Shown here: piece after piece, positions 1 to 7,700 of the stretch
Numbering within the stretch: position 1 is the first letter of the stretch
Layout of the letters: the number at the start of each line of letters is the position of its first letter
Position numbers and translations under genes: made by a program
Notes under the pieces: model-generated
The model's database searches: none
What the model saw: the letters and a program-made list of their open reading frames with translations, nothing else
Told to the model about the DNA's origin: nothing
Source of the DNA: Acidobacteriota bacterium
Lineage (GTDB): Bacteria; Acidobacteriota; Vicinamibacteria; Vicinamibacterales; SCN-69-37
NCBI GenBank assembly: GCA_020853395.1
Contig: JADYYY010000009.1
Span: 62,001-126,000 of the forward strand
DNA: 64,000 nt
Direction of reading: 5' to 3'

Positions 1-1341
1 CATGGGGATCATGATCACCGTGCGCATGGTCTTCGACGTGAAGAAGAAGTGGGCGTACATGTTGAGCGCGATGACGACGACGTAGACCGTCCAGAAGCTC
101 ATGTCACGGCCGAGGTGCACGCTCTCGAACACGCGCTGGATCGCCCAACGCGCGGCGCCCGTCTGATCGAGCGCCAGCCCGCCGGCGTACGCGCCGGCGC
201 TGAAGATCAGCAGGTGCCACGGAATGTCCGTGTCGTTCCACTTCAGCAGGCCGAGCCTCGGGGTGAGCGCGAGGATACCGCCGAGCATCGCGGCCACCAC
301 GGCCGAGATCCCGAACCCGAACCACGCCATCTGGAAGCGATCCGTCACCCACAGGAACACGACCAGCCCGAAGATCGCGAGGCCCTTCTTCTCGCCGAAG
401 GTGAGCGGTCCCATTCGGGCGAGCTGGCTCTTCAGCGAGTCGAGGCCGCCCGCCAGCCGCGGCACTGACTGCTCGCTCGGGATCTTCATCAGCAGATGCG
501 GGCCGATCCACCACGCGATGGCCATCGCGACGAGCGCCACCGGCAAGCTGGCGAACATCCAGTCCGTGTAGTACACGCGGGTGCCGCCCATCGTCAGGAT
601 GAAACCGACCGCGATGAGGTTCGCGGTGGAACCGGTCATGAATCCCGAGGAGAAGATGTTGATCCCGAGCAGATTCTGGAGGAACAGGTTGCGCCCGAAG
701 TTCGTCGGCGACTGCGACGTCGACTGGTAGATGGCGGCCACGACGAGCATGAGCGGCAGCGTCATGACGGCACGGGCGGCGGTCGCCGGAATGAGCGGGG
801 CCAGCGCGAGCTGCACGACCAGCAGGGCGAGCAGGGTCGTGCCGGCGCGGTGCCCGAAGCGCACGAGCAGCAGCAGCGCGAGCCGTTTCGCGAGATGCGT
901 CTTGATCAGGATGGCGCTCAGGATGAACGCCATGACGTTCAGCCAGATGACGTCGAGCCCCAGCACGCCGAGCACGTTCGCCTCGCTCCAGGCGCCGGTG
1001 AGGATCAGCACGACCATCAGCACGAGCGAGGTGACGTGCGTCGGGATGGGTTCGGCGATCCACCAGATCAGTGCGAGCGCGAAGGCGGCCAGCGCCGCCT
1101 GGCCGTTGCCGGTCAGCCCGACCGGCGCCGGCATCGCGAGGATCGCGCCGAATGCCGCGAGCCCCAGCGGGAACCCCAGGTACTTCATCCAGCGCTCGGC
1201 CGGCCCGGATGGACGTTCCACCACAACCGAGAGCTTGTGGCGTTCGATGTCGAGCGGGTCTTCGACGGCCGTCGAAGCCTGCGGCTCGGCTGACGGCGTC
1301 AGCGCACGGTCGGGCGCGTCGGTGAGCCGGGTACCGCTCAT
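1..1341 (-). CDS. DASS/SLC13-family sodium-coupled anion symporter (3' end outside window)
   Basis: The frame stays open from an ATG at 1341 to the left edge, giving 447 residues with no stop, so the C-terminus is missing. After about 50 hydrophilic residues the protein is almost entirely membrane helices, starting with an ERWMKYLG segment. It carries GEKKGLAIF and WHLLIFSAGAYAGG stretches and a GSTANL motif where divalent-anion symporters bind substrate and sodium. Family members import dicarboxylates, sulfate or phosphate with Na+ across the inner membrane. The start overlaps the stop of the upstream CYTH gene as ATGA, so translation is probably coupled. With a phosphate-type porin and a triphosphatase in the same operon, an inorganic anion such as phosphate is my guess for the substrate; the sequence alone does not fix it. 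Confidence 0.88.
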   Translation of the reverse strand, partial: MSGTRLTDAPDRALTPSAEPQASTAVEDPLDIERHKLSVVVERPSGPAERWMKYLGFPLGLAAFGAILAMPAPVGLTGNGQAALAAFALALIWWIAEPIPTHVTSLVLMVVLILTGAWSEANVLGVLGLDVIWLNVMAFILSAILIKTHLAKRLALLLLVRFGHRAGTTLLALLVVQLALAPLIPATAARAVMTLPLMLVVAAIYQSTSQSPTNFGRNLFLQNLLGINIFSSGFMTGSTANLIAVGFILTMGGTRVYYTDWMFASLPVALVAMAIAWWIGPHLLMKIPSEQSVPRLAGGLDSLKSQLARMGPLTFGEKKGLAIFGLVVFLWVTDRFQMAWFGFGISAVVAAMLGGILALTPRLGLLKWNDTDIPWHLLIFSAGAYAGGLALDQTGAARWAIQRVFESVHLGRDMSFWTVYVVVIALNMYAHFFFTSKTMRTVIMIPM

Positions 1342-1826
1342 GAGGACTGTCGCTCGCCAGCGCTCCACGTTCGGTAGGGACGCGCGATCAGGTTGACGTT
1401 GAAGTAGCGCGGATCGGCAGAGACCTCGGGGCCGAGCCAGGCCGGCCGATCGAACGCCTGGCCGGCGGCGTCGAGCTCGATCTCGGCCGTCACGAGGCCT
1501 TCGTTCTCGCCGTGAAACTCGTCGACCGCCCACGTCCGGCCGCCGACGTCGAGGCGATAGCGCGTCTTGTCGATCAGCGGCCGCTCGCAGAGCGTGTCGA
1601 GCATCTCGTCGGCGTCGGCGACGGGGATCTCGTACTCGAACTCGGCGCGCGTGACGCCGGTCGTGAGCCCCTTGATCGTCAGCACCGCGCGCGGCCCTTC
1701 CGTTCTCACGCGCACCGTGCGTTCCTTCACGGTGGACAGATAGCCCTGGCGGAATCTCACGCCGGCCGCGCCGGCCTTCCATTCGCCGCCGGCCACGAGG
1801 AACTTGCGCTCGATCTCGCGGGCCAT
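1338..1826 (-). CDS. CYTH-domain triphosphate tunnel metalloenzyme
   Basis: This 162-residue protein is a single CYTH domain, the usual length for bacterial members. The diagnostic ExExK motif is at residues 4-8 (EIERK, followed by FLV), then basic and acidic strands (VRVR, LTIKG, EFEYEIP, KTRYRLDV, AEIEL) expected to line the tunnel. The EIERKFLV opening is typical of the subgroup containing the Nitrosomonas europaea tripolyphosphatase, so hydrolysis of tripolyphosphate or a related triphosphate with a divalent metal is the likeliest activity; thiamine triphosphate or an adenylate-cyclase role cannot be excluded. It has no signal peptide and is cytoplasmic. The start is supported by GGAGG five bases upstream. 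It is third in a minus-strand operon, between the porin and the symporter. Confidence 0.9.
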   Translation of the reverse strand: MAREIERKFLVAGGEWKAGAAGVRFRQGYLSTVKERTVRVRTEGPRAVLTIKGLTTGVTRAEFEYEIPVADADEMLDTLCERPLIDKTRYRLDVGGRTWAVDEFHGENEGLVTAEIELDAAGQAFDRPAWLGPEVSADPRYFNVNLIARPYRTWSAGERQSS

Positions 1827-1843
1827 GACGTCCTCCGATCGGA

Positions 1844-1867
1844 CCCGGGAGCCGTGAGGCTCCCGGG
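1844..1867 (-). other. Perfect intercistronic hairpin between porin and CYTH genes
   Basis: CCCGGGAGCC, loop GTGA, GGCTCCCGGG: a 10-bp perfect stem with a GNRA-type tetraloop in the 66-base gap between the porin stop and the CYTH start. No T-run follows, so it is more likely an mRNA-stability or processing element, or a weak attenuator, than a full terminator. Confidence 0.6.
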
Positions 1868-1892
1868 CGTCATGCGCAGGGACAGCCGCGGC

Positions 1893-3161
1893 TCAGAACA
1901 TCAACCCGAGCCGCATCTGGAACACGTTGAACGTGTCGCCCGTGACGTAGTCGCGGTCGCCATCCGCGTTCCCGTCGCCCTTGACGTACAGGTAGTTCGC
2001 CATGAGCCGAACGTTCGCGTTCGCGTACCAGTTGACGCCGAACGTGACGATCTCCTGCTTGCCGCCGAGCACGTTCGCCCCGGCGTCGTTCAGGTCCATG
2101 GTGGAGTAGCGGACCGCCAGCTCCAGCGCGCCGCGCGTGCTCTTCGGCACGATGCGCGAGAACTCACCGGCCGTCCGATCGTACGGCCGCCGATCGCCCG
2201 TCGGGAACCAGCTCGCGAACGCGTACCAGCCGTCGTAGGTTGGCTCCGCGAGCCCAGCCTGCGTCCGGCGCAGCACTTCCCGGTTGTACTCGCTCTGGAA
2301 CGAGAACGAGCCGGCCGCCGCGGCGAGCTCGGCGCCGTAGAGGCTCGCATGGTCGACGTTCCTCACGTTGCCGGTGTCGATGAACCGCCCGCGATTGACG
2401 TGCGTCTCGGGACGGGCCCGCACGCGCCAGCGGTTCGCGTCAGACAGATCCTCGTTCACGGCGGCGGTCGGCTTCATCATCGCGGCGGCGACGCCGACGT
2501 GCACGAACGTCGTCTCTCCGCCGATCGGCAGCGCGGTGACGCGGCCGACGACGCTGTAGGTCTGATCCTGGCCGATCTCGTCGATGGTGTCGCCGAGCTC
2601 GGGACCGAACACGCCCCCGGACGCCTGCCACCGATCGCGCCAGTGCGAGATGCCAACGCCCATGCGCCGGTCCGGCGAGAAGTTGTCGAGCAGCGAGCGT
2701 TCCATGAACGTGATGTAACGTGACGAGGTCAGCGTCTCGAGGCCGAACGGCGTCTTGAAGTTGCCGGCGCGGATGAGCGTGTTCGACAGCCCCGAGTAGC
2801 CGACCCACGCGTCCTTCACGTCCACGGCGTTCTCGACGAAGTCGACGTCGAACTGCGACACCCACGTCCGCCAGAGCTGCATGTTCAGCGCGAAGCGCGC
2901 GCGGCGGAGCTCGACGCCGTTCGCGAGCGTGTTGTCGCTGTTGAAGTAGTACGCCGAGTCGAGGTTGAGCCGCCCGTCCACCCACCACTTGAAGCGCTGG
3001 TCTGGACTCTGCGCGATGAGGATGCCGGCGCCCTGGAACACGTTCACGGGTTCGGGCGGCGTCTGCTCATCGGCCGGCGGCGCGGGGGCCTGCGCATGGG
3101 CGATGCCGGCGGCGCAAGCGGAGACAAGAACGAGACCCAGCACGATTCGCAACGTCTTCAT
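1893..3161 (-). CDS. Phosphate-selective porin, OprO/OprP type
   Basis: This 422-residue outer-membrane beta-barrel has a clear signal peptide (hydrophobic residues about 5-18, likely cleaved after AHA at 23) and ends in phenylalanine (LGLMF), the usual barrel-assembly signal. The body alternates polar and aromatic strands and has the pattern of OprO/OprP porins: FKWWVDGRLNLD, the FKTPFGLE segment, SRYITFMERS, and a late FGVNWYANANVRLMANY strand. Pseudomonas relatives conduct phosphate (OprP) or pyro/polyphosphate (OprO). The same Pfam family is also annotated for porins of unknown selectivity, so the substrate is inferred. It overlaps the stop of the upstream CYTH-like gene by four bases (ATGA). 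Confidence 0.88.
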   Translation of the reverse strand: MKTLRIVLGLVLVSACAAGIAHAQAPAPPADEQTPPEPVNVFQGAGILIAQSPDQRFKWWVDGRLNLDSAYYFNSDNTLANGVELRRARFALNMQLWRTWVSQFDVDFVENAVDVKDAWVGYSGLSNTLIRAGNFKTPFGLETLTSSRYITFMERSLLDNFSPDRRMGVGISHWRDRWQASGGVFGPELGDTIDEIGQDQTYSVVGRVTALPIGGETTFVHVGVAAAMMKPTAAVNEDLSDANRWRVRARPETHVNRGRFIDTGNVRNVDHASLYGAELAAAAGSFSFQSEYNREVLRRTQAGLAEPTYDGWYAFASWFPTGDRRPYDRTAGEFSRIVPKSTRGALELAVRYSTMDLNDAGANVLGGKQEIVTFGVNWYANANVRLMANYLYVKGDGNADGDRDYVTGDTFNVFQMRLGLMF

Positions 3162-3787
3162 GACAAGCGCCCTCCCGGCGCGCGGTGGTACGGGGACGTG
3201 GCGGCGATGCCGGTCAGCTCCTTCAGCGCCGTCACGTAGTTGAGATTTCGGAAGGCCGAGAGGCCGAGCGTGTGCACCGTGCGCCGCACGAGATCCGCCG
3301 CTTCCGCCTCGACGCCGATCGTGCGAATTGGACGGCCGTCCACGAGCAGTGCGGCCACTTCCACCGCGCAGCCGCCGATGAGCGCCCCGTGACGCTCCTT
3401 CTGCACCGCGACTGCGCGCAGTGCGGTCGTCGGCGCGACCACATCCGACAGGAACTCGTCCATCGTGAGCGCCCGCGATCCTGTTTCAGGCGGCACGAGC
3501 CCCCATTCGGCGAAGACCGCCGCGATCGTGCCGGCGTCGATGGGAAACGCGACCTTGAGGATCGGCGACCACAGCTCGAGGCCGTGCTCTGCGCGCTGGA
3601 GACGTTTCACGTCGAGCACGCCGTGGCGGATCTTCACGTTGGCGTCCGAGTCGCGGCACAGGACGTACGTCTCGGCGCTCGATCGGATCTCCGACGCCTG
3701 AGCGCGGATGCGATCGTCGACGTCGCCGAACGTGTTGGCGAACGCGCGCCATTCCCAGCGGGGCACGACGGTGGCCAGCGACTCCAT
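3158..3787 (-). CDS. Degenerate CYTH-like protein, first gene of the porin operon
   Basis: This 209-residue cytoplasmic protein is only distantly like a CYTH domain. In place of ExExK the N-terminus reads WEWRAF (residues 11-16). The middle has VKIR and LDVKRL, and the C-terminal half has the family pattern of basic strand, acidic strand and closing helix: VQKERH, CAVEVAALLVDG, GVEAEAADLVRR, TLGL. Loss of the second Glu and of the Lys suggests altered or absent catalysis, perhaps a binding or regulatory role. It overlaps the porin start by ATGA, so it heads the operon with porin, a canonical CYTH enzyme and the DASS symporter. The family call rests on pattern recognition only and would need a profile search. 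Confidence 0.6.
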   Translation of the reverse strand: MESLATVVPRWEWRAFANTFGDVDDRIRAQASEIRSSAETYVLCRDSDANVKIRHGVLDVKRLQRAEHGLELWSPILKVAFPIDAGTIAAVFAEWGLVPPETGSRALTMDEFLSDVVAPTTALRAVAVQKERHGALIGGCAVEVAALLVDGRPIRTIGVEAEAADLVRRTVHTLGLSAFRNLNYVTALKELTGIAATSPYHRAPGGRLS

Positions 3788-3914
3788 GCGGCATTGGATT
3801 GAGCAAGAGCGATGCCGCTGCGGCGACGACGCGATCCGCCGCGGTTGGGTGATCGAACAGCATCACCTCGCGCGACGGGCGTGCGGCTGAAAGCGATTTT
3901 GCCGGGGATGAAGG

Positions 3915-3939
3915 AAAAAGCCGCGGCGCCTGCCGTGGC
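3915..3939 (-). terminator. Intrinsic terminator after the mgtC-like gene
   Basis: On the minus strand GCCACGGC, loop AGGC, GCCGCGGC form an 8-bp stem with one A-C mismatch, directly followed by TTTTT. It begins about 8 bases past the mgtC-like stop, and so separates that gene from the porin operon downstream. Confidence 0.7.
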
Positions 3940-3946
3940 CGGCGGG

Positions 3947-4423
3947 TCAGTCGTCGTCCGATCGATCGCCGCGCGTGCGACGCACGACGCGATCGATCGG
4001 ACCGCCCAACGTCAGGATCAGCAGCGACAGCAGCACGGCGATGACGGCCGCGCGCCAGAGGCCGGCGCCGACCGCGATCCCCGTCGCCGCGACAATCCAG
4101 ATCGACGCGGCCGTCGTGAGCCCGTGCACGCCTCGAAGGTCGGCGCGATGGAGGATGACGCCGCCGCCGATGAAGCCGACGCCGGCGACGATGCCCTGGA
4201 TGACGCGGCCGGGCGCCGCCGCATCGCCTTGCTCGGCCGACGTCAGCAGCAAGCCGGTCAGCATCATGAGGGCCGCGCCGAGCGAGACGAGCGCGTGCGT
4301 GCGCAACCCGGCCGGCTTCAGCGACATCTCCCGGTTCAGGCCCACGGCCGCGCCGAGCAGCGTCGCAATGACCAGCCGGCCGGCGAGCGCCCACACATCG
4401 GCGGGAAGCGAGATTTCATCCAT
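3947..4423 (-). CDS. MgtC/SapB-family inner-membrane protein
   Basis: This 158-residue protein has four or five membrane helices and the conserved MgtC core: LGAAVGLNRE near residues 23-32, RTHALVSLGAA near 40-50, then VAGVGFIGGGVILHR and GLTTAASIW. It is the short form without the C-terminal ACT-like domain of Salmonella MgtC. Family members are linked to growth at low Mg2+, F1Fo-ATPase modulation and phosphate homeostasis, but no transport activity is settled. It sits upstream of the porin operon on the same strand but ends at its own terminator. Its leader contains a long inverted repeat (4451-4646). Confidence 0.9.
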   Translation of the reverse strand: MDEISLPADVWALAGRLVIATLLGAAVGLNREMSLKPAGLRTHALVSLGAALMMLTGLLLTSAEQGDAAAPGRVIQGIVAGVGFIGGGVILHRADLRGVHGLTTAASIWIVAATGIAVGAGLWRAAVIAVLLSLLILTLGGPIDRVVRRTRGDRSDDD

Positions 4424-4450
4424 GTCGGTCGGGCCGATCGCGTCCTACTG

Positions 4451-4646
4451 GCCTCGTAGAAGCACGCGATGTGCCAGGGCCCGCATGCAGGCGCGCCCCG
4501 CTGCCGCCTCGTCGGGCGAGGCGGAGCGTGCCGGCGGGCCTGAGTTATCCCGCACTCGTCCAGCGATCACGCGAACGCGCCCGACATCGCCCGAGACCGG
4601 GCCGCCCTTCAGTCTCACGCGCGTCGGGCCGATAGCCCTACGAGGC
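4451..4646. promoter_or_regulatory. Divergent mgtC/pilT-like intergenic region with long-range inverted repeat
   Basis: The 228-base gap between two divergent genes holds GCCTCGTAG at 4451-4459 and its perfect complement CTACGAGGC at 4638-4646. A GTCGGGCCGAT block also occurs near both ends, at about 4429 and 4624. The right arm contains the GAGG that serves as ribosome-binding site for the GTG start at 4652. On the other strand the arms would close a roughly 195-nt structure just upstream of mgtC. Both promoters must lie here, but no convincing -35/-10 pair is visible. Confidence 0.4.
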
Positions 4647-4651
4647 AACCC

Positions 4652-5806
4652 GTGACCACATCCTCCGATCCCACCGCGCCGGCCGTGCCGACTCAGCAGT
4701 TGATCGCGTCCATGCTCCACGGCCGCGAGCACGTGAGCGACCTCATCTTCTCGCCGGGACGAGCGCCGCAGGTCGAAGTGCGGGGCGAGCTCGTGGAGCT
4801 GCGCTTCCGCGGGTTCGAACAGCTCACCCCGCAGCAGATCGCGGAGCTCGCCGGCGATCTCATCGCCGGTCATCCCGTCGCGGCCGAGCAGCTTCAGCGA
4901 GACGGATCCGCCGATCTGTCGTACGTCCTGCCCGGCGTGGCCAGGTTCCGCGTCAACATCTTTCGCCAGCGCGGCACGTTCGCGATCGTCATGCGGGTCA
5001 TCCCGATGCGGATTCCAGGCTTCGCGGAGCTCGGGCTTCCCGAGCAGCTCGGCGCGATCGTCGGCCTGCGCCACGGCATCGTGCTCGTCACCGGGCCGAC
5101 CGGCTCCGGCAAGTCGTCCACGCTCGCGGCCATCATCGATCGGATGAACGACGAGCGCGCGATTCACATCATCACGATCGAAGATCCCGTCGAGTTCCTC
5201 CACGCGCACAAGAAGGCCACGATTCACCAGCGCGAGCTCTACAGCGACACGCCGTCGTTCAGCACGGCGCTCCGTGCCGCGCTGCGCGAAGCGCCCAAGG
5301 TGATCCTCGTCGGCGAGATGCGCGACCGCGAGACGATCGAGATCGCCCTCGAGGCGTCGGAGACCGGGCACCTCGTGCTGTCGACGCTGCACACCATCGA
5401 CGCCTCCAAGACGATCGAGCGCATCGTCGGCGTGTTCCCTCTGGGCGACCAGCAGGGCATCCGCACGAGGCTGTCGAAGGCGTTTGAGTACATCCTCTCG
5501 CAGCGGCTCGTCCCGCGGCAGGACCGGCCGGGACGCGTGGCCGTCGTCGAGATCCTCAAGGCCACGCTGCGCACGCGCGAGTACGTCCAGAACGGTGAGG
5601 GCGACGGCAAGACGCTGCTCGATGCGATGCGCGTCGGCCAGGAGGACGGCATGCAGCACTTCGACGGCGAGCTCGAACGGCTGATCCGCGCCGGCGTCGT
5701 GTCGGCCGACGTGGCGATGACGTACGCGACGAACCCGCACAATCTCCGGCTCGAGATCGCCGACTATCTCGACGAACAACGCGAGGCGCGGGCCGCCGCG
5801 TCGTAG
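4652..5806 (+). CDS. Type IV pilus retraction ATPase, PilT/PilU family
   Basis: This 384-residue secretion-superfamily ATPase has an N-terminal PAS-like domain, Walker A GPTGSGKS near residue 148, the Asp box (TIEDPVEF), Walker B-like ILVGEMRD and a His box (LSTLHT). These place it with the hexameric ATPases that depolymerise pilin at the inner membrane for twitching. The C-terminus runs to EDGMQHFDGELERL without the canonical PilT AIRNLIRE motif, which leans toward PilU or a divergent PilT. It starts at GTG with GAGG six bases upstream; that site lies in one arm of an inverted repeat. No other pilus genes are in the window, but a PilZ-domain protein is at 11.2 kb. Confidence 0.92.
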   Translation: MTTSSDPTAPAVPTQQLIASMLHGREHVSDLIFSPGRAPQVEVRGELVELRFRGFEQLTPQQIAELAGDLIAGHPVAAEQLQRDGSADLSYVLPGVARFRVNIFRQRGTFAIVMRVIPMRIPGFAELGLPEQLGAIVGLRHGIVLVTGPTGSGKSSTLAAIIDRMNDERAIHIITIEDPVEFLHAHKKATIHQRELYSDTPSFSTALRAALREAPKVILVGEMRDRETIEIALEASETGHLVLSTLHTIDASKTIERIVGVFPLGDQQGIRTRLSKAFEYILSQRLVPRQDRPGRVAVVEILKATLRTREYVQNGEGDGKTLLDAMRVGQEDGMQHFDGELERLIRAGVVSADVAMTYATNPHNLRLEIADYLDEQREARAAAS

Positions 5807-5870
5807 CCGGCTCACCGGCGCGTCGAGCGGCCGGCGGAGGACGCCGAGCGCGCGGCCACGCGCGCCCGGG

Positions 5871-6668
5871 TCAGTTGTCGCCGTCGAGCAAGCCGCCGAG
5901 CGCGCCGAGAACCGACCCTTCCTCCCGGCCGCCGCGCGTGATGCCCGGCACGGCCGAGACGATCCGGTTGGCGAGCCGGCTCAGCGGAAGCGACTGGAGC
6001 CAGACCCTGCCCGGACCGCGCAGCGTCGCGAAGAACAGACCCTCGCCGCCGAAGAGCGCCGTCTTGATCTTTCCCACGTACTCGATGTCATAGCTCACCG
6101 ACGGCTGCAGCGCGACGATGCAGCCGGTGTCGACGCGGATGAGCTCGCCGGACGCGAGCGTCCGTTCGGTGAGCATGCCGCCGGCGTGCACGAACGCCCA
6201 CCCATCCCCCTGCAGGCGCTGCATGATGAACCCTTCGCCGCCGAACAATCCCACGCCGAGCTTCCGCTGGAACGCAATGCCGATGCTGACGCCCTTGGCG
6301 GCGGCGAGAAACGAATCCTTCTGCGCGATGAGCTCGCCGCCGATTTCGGAGAGGTGCACCGGCACGATGCGGCCGGGATACGGCGCGCCGAACGCGATGC
6401 GGCGCTTCTGGGCAGTGCGGTTCAGGAACACCGTCATGAACAGCGATTCGCCCGTGAGCAGGCGCTTGCCGGCACCCATGAGGGCGCCCATGAACCCGCT
6501 CTGCTTCTGCGAGCCATCGCCGAAGACGGTCTCCATCTCGATGCCGTCGTCCATGTACATCATGCTGCCGGCTTCGGCGACCGTGGCCTCGTTGGGGTCG
6601 AGCTCCACTTCGACGTACTGAAGGTCCTCGCCGATGATCCGGTAGTCGATCTCGTGCATTCCTGCCAT
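5871..6668 (-). CDS. AIM24-family (TIGR00266-type) protein
   Basis: This 265-residue soluble beta-rich protein has the glycine-rich repeat pattern of the AIM24 family: [22 protein letters not shown] and [10 protein letters not shown] recur around turns. Bacterial members have no defined enzymatic role; the yeast namesake is a mitochondrial inner-membrane biogenesis factor. I chose the ATG at 6668 over the longer frame because AGGAGA lies seven bases before it and the conserved MHEIDYRI segment follows at once. The C-terminus has a short serine/glycine linker. It is divergent from the alpha/beta hydrolase, with 61 bases between their starts for both promoters. Confidence 0.85.
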   Translation of the reverse strand: MAGMHEIDYRIIGEDLQYVEVELDPNEATVAEAGSMMYMDDGIEMETVFGDGSQKQSGFMGALMGAGKRLLTGESLFMTVFLNRTAQKRRIAFGAPYPGRIVPVHLSEIGGELIAQKDSFLAAAKGVSIGIAFQRKLGVGLFGGEGFIMQRLQGDGWAFVHAGGMLTERTLASGELIRVDTGCIVALQPSVSYDIEYVGKIKTALFGGEGLFFATLRGPGRVWLQSLPLSRLANRIVSAVPGITRGGREEGSVLGALGGLLDGDN

Positions 6669-6729
6669 GCGTCGGTCTCCTGATCGAATCCGCACCGCGC
6701 GGCGATCGTCCGGCCACAGATTGTCCCAC

Positions 6730-7593
6730 ATGCGCGACACTCGTTTCGTGGCTGCGTCGTCGCTCGCGCTGATCCTGCTCGTGGTCCTGGCCGTCATCTG
6801 GTTCGGCCAGCGTTCGCTGATGTACTTCCCGTCGAGCGATCTGCCGGCTCCGGCCGACGTGGGATTGCCGGGCGCGGAGGCCGTCGAGTTCCGCACGGAG
6901 GACGGCCTGGATCTCGCCGGCTGGTTCGTCGAGCCGGCCGGTCCACCGTCGGGCTACACGGTGCTCGTCTGCCACGGCAACGCCGGCAATCGTGGCCACC
7001 GGGCGCCGCTCGCGGCACGCCTGTCGCGCCTCGGCGCCGCCGTGCTGCTCTTCGACTATCGCGGCTACGGCGGCAACCCGGGACTGCCGTTCGAGGCCGG
7101 CCTCGCGCGCGATGCGCGCGCAGCCCTCCGATATCTCAAAGAACGCACAGACGTGGATCCACGGCGGATCGTCTTCTTCGGCGAGTCACTCGGCACGGGC
7201 GTCGCGGTGCGTCTTGCCGCCGAAGACCCGCCCGCGGCGCTGATTCTGCGATCGCCGTTCACGTCCTTCGTCGAGGTCGCGGCGCATCACTATCCCTTCC
7301 TGCCCGCCCGCTGGCTGCTGCGCGATCGGTTCGCGTCGATCGACCGGATCGCGAAGATCGTGTCGCCGACGCTCGTCATCGCCGGCGATGCCGACGAGAT
7401 CGTGCCGCTCGCGGACAGCGAGGCCCTCTTCGCCCGAGTACCAGCGCCAAAGCGGCTCGTCATCGTCCGCGACGCCGGCCACAACGACGACGTGCTCATG
7501 TGGGGTCCGCAGGTGATCGGTGCCATCGCGGACTGGCTGGGACTGCAGTCCTCAGCGCCGCCGGCGACGGGTCATGACCAACGCGAGTCATGA
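6730..7593 (+). CDS. Membrane-anchored alpha/beta hydrolase (BEM46/YfhR-like)
   Basis: This 287-residue protein has one N-terminal membrane anchor (about residues 6-24) followed by an alpha/beta-hydrolase domain. The oxyanion region is VCHGNAGNR, the nucleophile elbow is GESLGTG, the acid is probably in GDADEIVP and the histidine in DAGHNDD, so the triad is complete. The YFPS and FDYRGYGGN segments are typical of the BEM46/YfhR group, whose substrates are unknown (esters or thioesters likely). The frame extends 21 codons upstream, but this ATG precedes the membrane segment directly and leaves a promoter gap to the divergent AIM24 gene. Confidence 0.85.
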   Translation: MRDTRFVAASSLALILLVVLAVIWFGQRSLMYFPSSDLPAPADVGLPGAEAVEFRTEDGLDLAGWFVEPAGPPSGYTVLVCHGNAGNRGHRAPLAARLSRLGAAVLLFDYRGYGGNPGLPFEAGLARDARAALRYLKERTDVDPRRIVFFGESLGTGVAVRLAAEDPPAALILRSPFTSFVEVAAHHYPFLPARWLLRDRFASIDRIAKIVSPTLVIAGDADEIVPLADSEALFARVPAPKRLVIVRDAGHNDDVLMWGPQVIGAIADWLGLQSSAPPATGHDQRES

Positions 7594-7700
7594 GTTGTGA
7601 GCGATGAGCCTGGCGCCGCGGGACGAGGGGCATCGAACGGTAGCCGGGCGTTTCGATCGAGCACGGGCTCCCTCGCCTCTGACGACTCCGCCCAGACGCG

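Noticed and set aside
4424-4651. M-box (Mg2+) riboswitch upstream of the mgtC-like gene
   Set aside because: Ends of the region superficially recall the consensus, but the conserved GGTGAGGC and other core segments are missing. I kept only the inverted-repeat observation.
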